A DNA stretch of 64,000 nucleotides from an uncultured Tateyamaria sp. (GTDB taxonomy: Bacteria > Pseudomonadota > Alphaproteobacteria > Rhodobacterales > Rhodobacteraceae): the NCBI RefSeq assembly GCF_947487805.1, contig NZ_CANKXW010000002.1, positions 186,001 through 250,000 on the forward strand, written 5' to 3'. Below the pieces are notes generated by a model that was not told the origin of the DNA, made no database searches, and saw only the letters and a list, made by a program, of their open reading frames with translations. How positions within the stretch are numbered: the stretch's first letter is position 1; every line of letters starts with the position of its first letter. Positions 37,701-46,492 of this stretch are shown here, one piece after another. The translations under genes and the position numbers were made by a program.

Positions 37701-38196
37701 GCGGATAGATGTCGATGATGCCGCCGCGAATGGCGTAATCCCCCGGCTCCATCACCGTGGGGCTTTGCACGAAGCCCATGCGCACCAGGAACTGCCGCAG
37801 GCCCGCCTCGTCCACACGACTGCCCACACGCGCGGTAAAGGCCGCCTCTTTCAACAGCCCCCGCGCAGGCACCCGCTGGGTCGCGGCGTTCAGCGTGGTC
37901 AGCAGGATGAACCGCTCTGGCATCCCATGCGCCAGTGCCGCCAGCGTCGCCATCCGCTGGGCCGAGATATCGGCATTGGGCGACACCCGGTCATAGGGCA
38001 GGCAATCCCAGCCCGGAAACACCAGAACCGGCATGTCGGGGGCAAAGAAGCGCAAGGCGGCCTGCATCGCCGCCAGCCGCTTGTCGTCGCGCGCCACATG
38101 CACCACCGGGCCGCGGGCCGCGACCTCGCCCAAGATCAGCTTGGCGTCAAACCCTTCGGGCGCGCCTGAGACTGTGATGTGATCGGACGGATTCAT
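34741..38196 (-). CDS. mfd: transcription-repair coupling factor
   Basis: The 1151-residue ATPase displaces RNA polymerase stalled at DNA damage and recruits UvrA. Domain order is normal: an N-terminal UvrB-like region, the RNA-polymerase-interacting domain (GDLVVHVDHGIGRYVG), helicase motifs GDVGFGKTEVAMRAAF and VIDEEQKFGV, TATPIPRTLQLSLTGVRDLS, DMFGLAQLYQIRGRVGRS and a C-terminal TRCF domain. I use the ATG at 38196 (MNPSDHI); a TTG two codons upstream is the edge of the open frame. Downstream it overlaps the stop of the MFS gene. It is likely transcribed with the membrane-protein gene 38252-38779 upstream. Confidence 0.96.
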   Translation of the reverse strand: MNPSDHITVSGAPEGFDAKLILGEVAARGPVVHVARDDKRLAAMQAALRFFAPDMPVLVFPGWDCLPYDRVSPNADISAQRMATLAALAHGMPERFILLTTLNAATQRVPARGLLKEAAFTARVGSRVDEAGLRQFLVRMGFVQSPTVMEPGDYAIRGGIIDIYPPGDLGPVRLDLFGDVLDGARRFDPATQRTTEKLDVIELAPVSEVILDEAAVTRFRQTYRLEFGAAGTDDPLYEAISAGRKHQGAEHWLAFFHDEMDTLFDYVPGAVITLDDQVTPSRLARWESIEDQYETRRLAMANRSKMDSVYKPAPPGGLYLDDAAWETAVTGFRVLQFAALAQATGPGVTDAGGRVGRNFAPERQQESISLFGALAAHIKAKLDVGPVVVASYSEGARERLTGLIEDEGLAEVIPITDATRIGKRGLHLTVWALEHGFEAPGLTVISEQDVLGDRLIRAPKRKRRAENFLTETQSLSPGDLVVHVDHGIGRYVGMEVVTAAGAAHECLLLEYAERSKLYLPVENIELLSKYGHEEGLLDKLGGGAWQAKKAKLKERIREMADRLIRIAAERALRKAPVLEPPPGMWDAFSARFPYQETDDQLSAIAAVIDDLTSGSPMDRLICGDVGFGKTEVAMRAAFVAAMTGVQVAVIAPTTLLARQHYKSFAERFRGFPIEVRQLSRFVSAKEANDTRAAMSKGTADIVVGTHALLAKGVRFQNLGLLVIDEEQKFGVTHKERLKQLRSDVHVLTLTATPIPRTLQLSLTGVRDLSIIGTPPVDRLAIRTYVSEFDAVTIREALLREHYRGGQSFYVVPRISDLREIEEFLKEQLPELTYVVAHGQMAAGELDDRMNAFYDGKYDVLLATTIVESGLDIPTANTMVVHRADMFGLAQLYQIRGRVGRSKTRAYAYLTTKPRAKLTATAEKRLRVLGSLDTLGAGFTLASQDLDIRGAGNLLGEEQSGQMRDVGFELYQSMLEEAIAKIKAGEMEGLSEADEQWAPQINLGVPVLIPEDYVPDLDVRLGLYRRLSGLSTKVELEGFAAELIDRFGKLPREVNTLMLVVRIKAMCKRAGIAKLDGGPKGATIQFHNDKFASPQGLVEFIQDQRGLAKVKDNKIVVRRDWKKDADKIKGAFAIARDLAEKVIAEKKKAKAG

Positions 38197-38251
38197 GCGC
38201 AACGGGCCTTCGTGAAACAGGCGTTTTCAATTGGGGCAATCCCGCGCCCTG

Positions 38252-39921
<1,670 letters not shown>

Positions 39922-40038
39922 TCCGGCAGAAACCTGCCAGTGTCGCGCAAAGTGGTGACAGCTGCGCACAATCGGCGTATACCTGCCCACAAGCGCGGGC
40001 AAACCGCGCACCACATTGAGCAGTACAGGCGGTTCAAC

Positions 40039-40605
40039 ATGAAAACGAATGGTATCTCGCGGCGCGCATTCGCCGCTGGGGCGCTGGCCAGCACGGGCGT
40101 GCTTGCCGCATGCGGCAACGGGGTCGGCGGACGGGGCGCGTCGCTCATCGACGCACGGGTCAGCACGACGCTGGACGAAATGTATCGCAGCTATCCCAAC
40201 ACGGTGACGCTGGCGCAAAAGGCCAATGGCATGCTGGTCATGCCGCTGGTGACCGAAGCGGGGCTTGGCTTTGGCGGCGCCTACGGGCGCGGCGCACTTC
40301 TGGTCAACGACATCACGGTCGATTACTACTCCGTGGTCAAGGGCTCGGGCGGGCTGCAAATCGGCGCCCAGCAATTTGCCCATGTGCTCTTCTTCATGAC
40401 AGATGACGCGCTGACCAGCTTCCGCCGGTCGCCCGGCTGGGCCGCGGGCGCGGACCTCGAATACGTGGTCTCGGACCAGGGCGACAGCGTCGCCGCCGAC
40501 ACCACAACCGCCCTGACGCCCGTTCTGGCCGCAGTATTCGCCCGCGCAGGCCTGCGCGTTGGCGCGACGCTCGAAGGCACAAAATATACGCGGATTATCC
40601 CCTGA
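40039..40605 (+). CDS. SYLF/YSC84-domain lipoprotein
   Basis: The 188-residue product begins with a twin-arginine-like motif SRRAF (residues 7-11) and a lipobox LAAC with Cys25, so it is probably a lipoprotein, perhaps exported by Tat. The mature part has the SYLF pattern: GMLVMPLVTEAGLGFGGAYGRG, DYYSVVKGSGGLQIGAQQF and TPVLAAVFARAGLRVGATLEG. SYLF domains bind lipids in eukaryotes; bacterial roles are unclear. It lies 117 bases after hemB with its own leader. A strong 12-bp hairpin begins 2 bases after the stop. Confidence 0.82.
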   Translation: MKTNGISRRAFAAGALASTGVLAACGNGVGGRGASLIDARVSTTLDEMYRSYPNTVTLAQKANGMLVMPLVTEAGLGFGGAYGRGALLVNDITVDYYSVVKGSGGLQIGAQQFAHVLFFMTDDALTSFRRSPGWAAGADLEYVVSDQGDSVAADTTTALTPVLAAVFARAGLRVGATLEGTKYTRIIP

Positions 40606-40606
40606 C

Positions 40607-40634
40607 GGTCGCGTTTGCGAAGGCAAACGCGACC
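40607..40634 (+). repeat. palindromic repeat copy 1, 12-bp hairpin after the SYLF gene
   Basis: GGTCGCGTTTGC (40607-40618) pairs perfectly with GCAAACGCGACC (40623-40634) over a GAAG loop. The last 23 bases recur exactly at 40706-40728. Directly after a stop codon it may stabilise the mRNA end or aid termination, but no T-run follows. Confidence 0.6.
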
Positions 40635-40705
40635 AGTGGCAAGGGCTGCTTTTCACCAGAAAAGCTGCCGGCCACACAGTAGATCCATAAAGAGCTGCCA
40701 TCCGC

Positions 40706-40728
40706 CGTTTGCGAAGGCAAACGCGACC
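40706..40728 (+). repeat. palindromic repeat copy 2
   Basis: This is an exact 23-base copy of 40612-40634, with CGTTTGC-GAAG-GCAAACG as its hairpin core (7-bp stem). The two copies are 94 bases apart in a 202-bp convergent gap. Confidence 0.6.
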
Positions 40729-40749
40729 GGCAAACACAACACCCCAAAA

Positions 40750-40802
40750 GGGTCGGCGGGCGGGCGCCTTTGCCGTCAGGCAAACAGTCCCGCCCCCGAC
40801 CC
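40750..40802 (-). terminator. large GC-rich terminator hairpin after the beta-hydroxyacid dehydrogenase gene
   Basis: GGGTCG and GCGGGCGGG (40750-40764) pair with CCCGCCCC and CGACCC (40789-40802) with one bulge, and TTTGCC/GGCAAA forms an inner stem. On the minus strand TTTT follows at once (40749-40746), which fits a leftward intrinsic terminator 6 bases past the stop of the gene at 40808. Confidence 0.65.
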
Positions 40803-40807
40803 AATCC

Positions 40808-41680
40808 TCACCCCAAATGCCGCAACCGCTTGAACAGGCTCGACGTATCCCAGCGTCCGCCACCCATCTTCTGCACATCCTTATAGAATTGATCGACCAC
40901 CGCCGTCACCGGCAGGCTCGCACCATTCGCATCCGCCTCGTCCAGGCAAATCCCAAGATCCTTGCGCATCCAGTCCACGGCAAAACCATGCTCGAACGCA
41001 TCATCCAGCATCGTCTCGTACCGGTTCGACATCTGCCACGAGCCCGCGGCCCCCTGGCTGATCACCTCAACCACCGCACGCCCATCCAGCCCCGCCTTCT
41101 CCGCAAAATGCAGCGCTTCGCTCAACCCCTGCACCAAACCGGCAATCGCGATCTGGTTGCACATCTTGGTCCGCTGGCCCGCACCGCTCTCGCCGATCCG
41201 GCGGCACAGCTTGGCATAGGGCTGCACGATGGGCTCCATCCGCGCATAAGCCCCCGCATCACCGCCACACATGATCGACAGCGCCCCGTTCTCCGCCCCG
41301 GCCTGACCGCCTGAAATCGGCGCATCCACGAAACTGATATGCGCCGCATTCGCCAGATCAAACAACTCGGCCGTCACCTGCGCCGACACCGTGGTGTGAT
41401 CGACAAAAACGGAGCCACCGCCCATCCCGGCGAAAGCCCCCTCATCCCCCAGACACACGGACCGCAAATCGTCGTCGTTGCCAACGCAGGCCAGCACGAA
41501 CTCCGCTCCTTGCGCCGCCGCACGCGGGGTCTCGGCCATCGCACCGCCATGCGCGTCGACCCAATCCTGCGCCCGCGACGCGGTGCGGTTATAGACCGTC
41601 ACATCGTGGCCGGCCCGCTGCAAATGCCCCGCCATCGGTGCGCCCATGACGCCCATGCCCAGAAATGCCAGTTTCGCCAT
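40808..41680 (-). CDS. NAD(P)-dependent beta-hydroxyacid dehydrogenase (3-hydroxyisobutyrate dehydrogenase family)
   Basis: The 290-residue protein has the Rossmann motif LAFLGMGVMGAPMAGHL, the substrate-binding FVDAPISGGQAGAENG, and the catalytic-lysine segment GQRTKMCNQIAIAG. This is the 3-hydroxyisobutyrate, tartronate-semialdehyde and 6-phosphogluconate-like group. The exact substrate is not decidable; 2-hydroxy-3-oxopropionate and 3-hydroxyisobutyrate are the usual options. It is a single gene, divergent from the penicillin-acylase gene over 121 bases, with a strong terminator downstream. Confidence 0.9.
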   Translation of the reverse strand: MAKLAFLGMGVMGAPMAGHLQRAGHDVTVYNRTASRAQDWVDAHGGAMAETPRAAAQGAEFVLACVGNDDDLRSVCLGDEGAFAGMGGGSVFVDHTTVSAQVTAELFDLANAAHISFVDAPISGGQAGAENGALSIMCGGDAGAYARMEPIVQPYAKLCRRIGESGAGQRTKMCNQIAIAGLVQGLSEALHFAEKAGLDGRAVVEVISQGAAGSWQMSNRYETMLDDAFEHGFAVDWMRKDLGICLDEADANGASLPVTAVVDQFYKDVQKMGGGRWDTSSLFKRLRHLG

Positions 41681-41801
41681 GTTCGATCCTCATCCTGTCT
41701 TCGCAATTTTGCCCAAGCTGACGGCTTGCGCTTCCCTGCCTGCCTACCTAACAGTCAGGGCCCAAGGGTCAACGGCACATGACAGGAGCACGAGCGCGCA
41801 G

Positions 41802-44267
41802 ATGGCAGTTGTCTTTCAATGGCTGGTCCGGCTCACCGCTGCGCTCATTGTGCTGGCGGTGCTGGCCGTGGGCATGGTCTATTATCTCGCCGCGCGGTCC
41901 TTGCCCAATTACGATGCCGTGGTGCGCGTGCCCAACATCTCCGGCCTGGTCGAGATTGTGCGCGACAATGCCAATGTCCCCCATGTCTTTGGCCCCACGG
42001 ACGCAGATGTATTCCACGGGCTGGGCTTTGCCCATGCCCAGGACCGGCTGTGGCAGATGATGATGCTCCGCCGCACGGCCCAAGGGCGGCTGAGCGAGCT
42101 TTTCGGCACCGCCACCGTCGACGTGGACAGCTTTGTGCGCCGTCTCGACCTCTACCGCCTCGCGGTGCAGTCGGTCGACGCGCAAGATGCCCAGACCCGC
42201 CGCGCACTCGATGCCTATGCCGCGGGCGTCAACGCGCGCCTCGACCAGATCAATGCCGAAGCCCTGGGCCGCGGCGCACCGGAAATGTTCCTTTTCAATA
42301 CGGCTCTGGCGCCCTGGCGCCCCGCGGACAGCGTGGCCATCGCCAAACTGATGGCACTGCAACTGTCGGGCCACATGACGGACGAGGTGCTGCGCGCGCG
42401 CATGTCGCTGGTGCTGGACGATCCCGCGCGGCTTGCCGATATCCTGCCTGATGTACCGGGCGACGGCATCGCCAGCCTGCCCGAATATGCCAGCCTCGTA
42501 CCCGGCGCGCCCCGCCAGTTTGCCGTGACGGACACCGCGCCGCACCCGCTCTCGCCGTTCAAACCGCGCGGCCTCGCGGGCGCCTCCAACGCCTGGGCTG
42601 CTGCCGCTTCGCGCTCGGCCTCGGGCGGCACGCTGCTGGCCAATGACCCGCATCTGGGCTTTACCGCGCCAGGCGTGTGGTATCTGGCGCGTCTGGAACT
42701 GCGCAGCGGCGGCGTGATCGGCGGCACCATCCCCGGCATCCCGCTGGTCCTCACCGGGCGCTCGCAACGGCTGGGCTGGGGCCTGACCAGCGCTTATGTC
42801 GACGACCAGGACGTCCTGATCGAAGAGCTGAACCCCGACAATCCCGGCCAATACCGCACGCCCGACGGATGGAAAGAGTTCGAAAGCCGCGCCTCCATCA
42901 TCGAGATTGCCGACCAGCAGCCGATCACCCTCACCCTGCGCTGGACGGACAACGGCCCCGTCATGCCCGGCAGCTTCCGCGATCTCGGCACCATCACCCC
43001 GCCGGGCCATGTCGCAGCACTCAGCTGGACCGTGCTCAGCCCCAATGACACCTCCCTCAGCGCAGGCCTCGGCGTCATGCGCGCCCAGACCGTGGCCGAG
43101 GCCATCACCGCCTCCGAAGCCTACATCGCCCCCGCCCAGAACCTGACCCTCGTGGACCGCGGCAGCATCGCCATGAAAACCATCGGCGCGATCCCGCGCC
43201 GCGACGCCGCCCATCAAAGCCAGGGGCGCATGCCCGCGTTCGGATGGCGCCCCGAAAATCGCTGGCAGGGCCGCATGCCCTATGCCTCCAACCCCGGCTT
43301 TGTCTCGCCCGTGGGTGGCATCCTCGGCAACACCAACAACAAGACCGTCGACCGCCCCTTTCCCAACCATGTCAGCTTTCACTGGGGCGACACGCAAAGG
43401 GTCCAACGCTGGCGCCGCCTGATGCAGACCCGCGAGGTCCACACCCGCGACAGCTTCATCGAAGCCCAGCTTGACACCGTCTCCTTCACCGCCCGCTCGC
43501 TCCTGCCGCTGATCGGGGCCGAGCTGTGGTTCACCGGCGAGGCCGCCCCCGCAGGCACCGCCGAACGCCAACGCCAACGCGCGCTGGCCCTGCTCGCCGA
43601 ATGGAACGGCGAAATGAACGAACACTGGCCCGAGCCGCTGATCTACGCCGCCTGGCTGCGCAAACTCCAGGACCGCATGGTCCGCGATGAACTGGGCCCC
43701 ATGGCCAACGCGCTCACCCACGCAGAACCGCTCTTCATCGAACGCGCCTTCCGCGATGTGGACGGCGCCGCGATCTGGTGCGACGTGCGCCAATCCGCCC
43801 CCACCGAAACCTGCGCCGACATGGCCCGGCTGGCCCTCGATGACGCGTTGATCGACATCGGCGAAACCTGGGGCACCCAATTGGAATCGCTGCGCTGGGG
43901 GGATGCCCACCAGGCCACACACGATCACCCTGTGCTGGGCGACGTGCCGATCCTGCGCTACTTCGTGAACATCCGCCAATCGACCTCGGGCGGGGACAAC
44001 ACCCTGCAACGCGGCCTCACCCGCGGCACCGGCGACACGCCCTTCGACAACGTGCACGGCGCAGGCTACCGCGGGGTCTACGACTTCGCCGACCCCAACT
44101 CATCCGTGTTCATCACCGCAACCGGCCAATCCGGCCACTTCCTGTCCCGCCACTACGACGATCTCGCGCAACTCTGGCGCCGCGGCGAATATATCCCCAT
44201 GTCGCTGGACGAAGGGCTCGCCCGCGCCGCCGCCGTGGGCGTGACACGGCTCGAACCCCTGCAATGA
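41802..44267 (+). CDS. penicillin acylase family N-terminal nucleophile hydrolase
   Basis: The 821-residue precursor has one N-terminal hydrophobic segment (LTAALIVLAVLAVGMVYYLAA), an alpha-chain region with GLGFAHAQDRLWQMMMLRR, and the self-processing site GASNAWA, where Ser262 would become the N-terminal nucleophile of the beta chain. NDPHLGF and PGIPLVLTGRSQRLGWG follow as expected. It should be a periplasmic amidase cleaving acyl groups from penicillins, acyl-homoserine lactones or other N-acyl compounds; which one is unknown. The open frame extends upstream into the divergent gene's promoter, but the ATG at 41802 starts the signal segment. rluE follows 25 bases later. Confidence 0.88.
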   Translation: MAVVFQWLVRLTAALIVLAVLAVGMVYYLAARSLPNYDAVVRVPNISGLVEIVRDNANVPHVFGPTDADVFHGLGFAHAQDRLWQMMMLRRTAQGRLSELFGTATVDVDSFVRRLDLYRLAVQSVDAQDAQTRRALDAYAAGVNARLDQINAEALGRGAPEMFLFNTALAPWRPADSVAIAKLMALQLSGHMTDEVLRARMSLVLDDPARLADILPDVPGDGIASLPEYASLVPGAPRQFAVTDTAPHPLSPFKPRGLAGASNAWAAAASRSASGGTLLANDPHLGFTAPGVWYLARLELRSGGVIGGTIPGIPLVLTGRSQRLGWGLTSAYVDDQDVLIEELNPDNPGQYRTPDGWKEFESRASIIEIADQQPITLTLRWTDNGPVMPGSFRDLGTITPPGHVAALSWTVLSPNDTSLSAGLGVMRAQTVAEAITASEAYIAPAQNLTLVDRGSIAMKTIGAIPRRDAAHQSQGRMPAFGWRPENRWQGRMPYASNPGFVSPVGGILGNTNNKTVDRPFPNHVSFHWGDTQRVQRWRRLMQTREVHTRDSFIEAQLDTVSFTARSLLPLIGAELWFTGEAAPAGTAERQRQRALALLAEWNGEMNEHWPEPLIYAAWLRKLQDRMVRDELGPMANALTHAEPLFIERAFRDVDGAAIWCDVRQSAPTETCADMARLALDDALIDIGETWGTQLESLRWGDAHQATHDHPVLGDVPILRYFVNIRQSTSGGDNTLQRGLTRGTGDTPFDNVHGAGYRGVYDFADPNSSVFITATGQSGHFLSRHYDDLAQLWRRGEYIPMSLDEGLARAAAVGVTRLEPLQ

Positions 44268-44272
44268 CCCAA

Positions 44273-44296
44273 CCCTTCATTGTTCCACAAATATGC
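44273..44296 (+). repeat. 24-nt motif, copy 2 (at the rluE start)
   Basis: The motif starts CCCTTCATTGTTCC and ends AAATATGC, identical at 22 of 24 positions to the copy at 20194-20217. Its final ATG is the assigned rluE start codon, which puts that start in some doubt. Confidence 0.5.
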
Positions 44297-44856
44297 AAAC
44301 CCGGCCGCACCCCGTGACCACGATCCTGTTCAACAAACCCTTCGGCGTGCTGTCGCAATTCACCGACAAGGGCACCCAAGGCTCCACACGCCCGACGCTT
44401 TCGGCCTATATCGACCTGCCCGGCGTCTACCCCGCAGGCCGGCTCGACCGCGACAGCGAAGGGCTGATGATCCTGACCAGCGACGGCAAGCTTCAGGCCC
44501 GCATCGCCGACCCGAAATTCAAGGCCCCCAAAACCTACCTCGCCCAGGTCGAAGGCACCGTGACCCAAGAGGCGCTGGACCGCTTGCAAAAGGGCGTCAT
44601 CCTGCGCGACGGCCCCACCCGACCGGCCAGCGCACGCGCTGTGACACCGCCGCCCCTCTGGGACCGCGACCCGCCAATCCGCGTGCGCAAATCCGTCCCC
44701 GACAGCTGGATTGAACTCACCATCACCGAAGGGCGCAACCGTCAGGTGCGCCGCATGACCGCCCATGTGGGCTTTCCCACCTTGCGGCTGATCCGCATGT
44801 CTGTCGGGGATTGGTCACTGGGCGATCTCGCGCCGGGCCACTGGCGCCCCGCCTGA
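44293..44856 (+). CDS. rluE: 23S rRNA pseudouridine synthase, RluE/RsuA family
   Basis: The 187-residue enzyme isomerises a uridine in rRNA to pseudouridine. It has the entry ILFNKPFGVLSQF, the catalytic-aspartate motif AGRLDRDSEGLMILTSDG and the C-terminal ITEGRNRQVRRMTAHVG. It lacks an S4 domain and is short, as in E. coli RluE, which modifies U2457. The ATG at 44293 lies inside a repeated 24-nt motif and has no Shine-Dalgarno; a GTG at 44314, two residues before the conserved part, is a real alternative. The gene converges on hflX with an 8-base gap. Confidence 0.88.
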   Translation: MQTRPHPVTTILFNKPFGVLSQFTDKGTQGSTRPTLSAYIDLPGVYPAGRLDRDSEGLMILTSDGKLQARIADPKFKAPKTYLAQVEGTVTQEALDRLQKGVILRDGPTRPASARAVTPPPLWDRDPPIRVRKSVPDSWIELTITEGRNRQVRRMTAHVGFPTLRLIRMSVGDWSLGDLAPGHWRPA

Positions 44857-44864
44857 AACAGACG

Positions 44865-46136
44865 CTACAGCCCCTCGAACCGCGCCTTCTGGATCGCGGT
44901 CCACCGCACGTCAAGCTCGAAACCGTCCTCGCCCTGCCGCTCGTCCTGCACCACGTCCTGCGCGAACAGCCACGCGCGCTTGCGTCCCTCAGCATAGGGC
45001 AGCACCAGAACCTCCTGCGTGACAGCCCCCTGCAAGGTCGCAGCCACCTGATCCAGCAACGCGGGTATCCCCTCGCCGGTGATGGCGGAAATCGCGAATA
45101 CACCGTCCTCGCGCGCCGCACGGGCGCGCACGGCCTCTGCCGCGTCATCGTCCAGCAGGTCCACCTTGTTCCAGACCTCGAACATCGTGCGCCCTTCGCC
45201 CACGCCCAGATCGCCCAGGATGGTCATCACATCCTCGGCCTGCGCCTCGGTCTCTGGATGCGAGATGTCGCGCACATGCAGGATCACATCCGCCGCCAGC
45301 ACCTCTTCGAGCGTGGCACGAAACGCCGCGACCAATTCGGTCGGCAGATCGGAAATGAACCCCACCGTGTCCGACAGGATCACCTCCGGCCCGTCCTCCA
45401 ACTCGACCCGCCGCATCGTCGGGTCCAGCGTGGCAAAGAGCATGTCCTTGGCCATCACATCCGCCCCCGTCAGACGGTTGAACAGGGTCGACTTGCCCGC
45501 ATTGGTATACCCCACCAGCGCCACGATCGGATAGGGCACCTTGGCCCGCGCCGCACGGTGCAACGTGCGCGTCTTGACCACCTTGTCCAACTGCCGCCGC
45601 AACCGCACCAGTTGCGTGTCGATGGCACGCCGGTCCGCCTCGATCTGCGTCTCGCCGGGACCACCCACAAACCCCAGACCGCCACGCTGGCGCTCAAGGT
45701 GGGTCCATGCCCGCACCAGCCGCGTCCGCTGATAGGACAGCGCGGCCATCTCGACCTGCAAGACGCCCTCGCGTGTCGCCGCCCGGTCGCTGAAGATCTC
45801 GAGGATCAGGCCCGTCCGGTCCAGCAATTTGACCTTCCACGCCTTTTCAAGGTTGCGCTGCTGCACCGGGGTGACGGGCCCGTCGATCAACACCAGCTCG
45901 ACCTCGGCCGCTTTCAGCCGCTGCGCCAGTTCCTCGATCTTGCCCGACCCGAACAGCAATCCGGCCCGCACGCGGGGCAGTGGCACAATCTCGCTGCCCA
46001 CAACCTCAAGCTCGGGCAAGGCATGGGCCAAAGACACGGCTTCGGCCAGCGCGAATTTCGCTTCGCGCCGGTCAGGATCGGATTTGATATCGGGATGGAG
46101 CACCCAGGCGCGGGTGGTCTCCGGCAACTCACCCAT
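44865..46136 (-). CDS. hflX: ribosome-associated GTPase HflX
   Basis: The 423-residue GTPase has an N-terminal HflX domain (VLIDGPVTPVQQRNLEK), a linker with the GGLGFVGGPGETQIEADRR motif split across it, and a G domain with P-loop VGYTNAGKSTLFNRL, switch LFATLDPTMRR, DTVGFISDLP and the NKVD specificity motif. HflX rescues stalled ribosomes under stress. It starts at the hfq stop (one-base overlap), in the conserved hfq-hflX order. Confidence 0.96.
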   Translation of the reverse strand: MGELPETTRAWVLHPDIKSDPDRREAKFALAEAVSLAHALPELEVVGSEIVPLPRVRAGLLFGSGKIEELAQRLKAAEVELVLIDGPVTPVQQRNLEKAWKVKLLDRTGLILEIFSDRAATREGVLQVEMAALSYQRTRLVRAWTHLERQRGGLGFVGGPGETQIEADRRAIDTQLVRLRRQLDKVVKTRTLHRAARAKVPYPIVALVGYTNAGKSTLFNRLTGADVMAKDMLFATLDPTMRRVELEDGPEVILSDTVGFISDLPTELVAAFRATLEEVLAADVILHVRDISHPETEAQAEDVMTILGDLGVGEGRTMFEVWNKVDLLDDDAAEAVRARAAREDGVFAISAITGEGIPALLDQVAATLQGAVTQEVLVLPYAEGRKRAWLFAQDVVQDERQGEDGFELDVRWTAIQKARFEGL

Positions 46137-46375
46137 CAGGACGCGTCTTCACCCTCGTAAAGGCTGATCGGCTGGCTCGGCATGATTGTCGAGATCGCGT
46201 GCTTGTACACCAGCTGGCTTTGACCATCCCGGCGCAGCAACACGCAAAAGTTGTCGAACCACGTGATAACACCTTGCAATTTAACGCCATTAATCAAAAA
46301 AATGGTCACGGGCACCTTGGTTTTGCGCACGTGATTCAGGAATGCATCCTGCAAATTCTGTCGGTCCGAAGCCAT
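46136..46375 (-). CDS. hfq: RNA chaperone Hfq
   Basis: The 79-residue protein forms a hexamer that pairs small RNAs with mRNAs. Sm1 ([21 protein letters not shown]) and Sm2 ([11 protein letters not shown]) are intact, including the YKH motif of the RNA-binding face. The short acidic tail is normal for alphaproteobacteria. It is followed at once by hflX, while trkH ends 117 bases upstream, so hfq probably has its own promoter there. The presence of Hfq supports searching for small RNAs such as the one at 27507-27583. Confidence 0.97.
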
Positions 46376-46492
46376 GTCGGGTAACCCTTTTTTTCTTGCT
46401 TAGGCCTGCGGATCAGACCGTCCCTCGGGCGCGAGTATGTCGCGCGGTTTCCGAAGATTCCAGCCCAAAAAACAGTCCGTTACGGACCTACC

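Noticed and set aside
34684-38169. 1161-residue open frame on the plus strand
   Set aside because: It lies fully antisense to mfd, has no domain, and has the His/Arg/Gln-rich composition expected from a reversed high-GC coding frame.
40607-40728. Two direct repeats as a possible CRISPR array
   Set aside because: There are only two copies, they are palindromic, the spacing is 71 bases and no cas gene is present.
41769-44057. 762-residue open frame on the minus strand
   Set aside because: It is antisense to the penicillin-acylase gene and shows no family motif.
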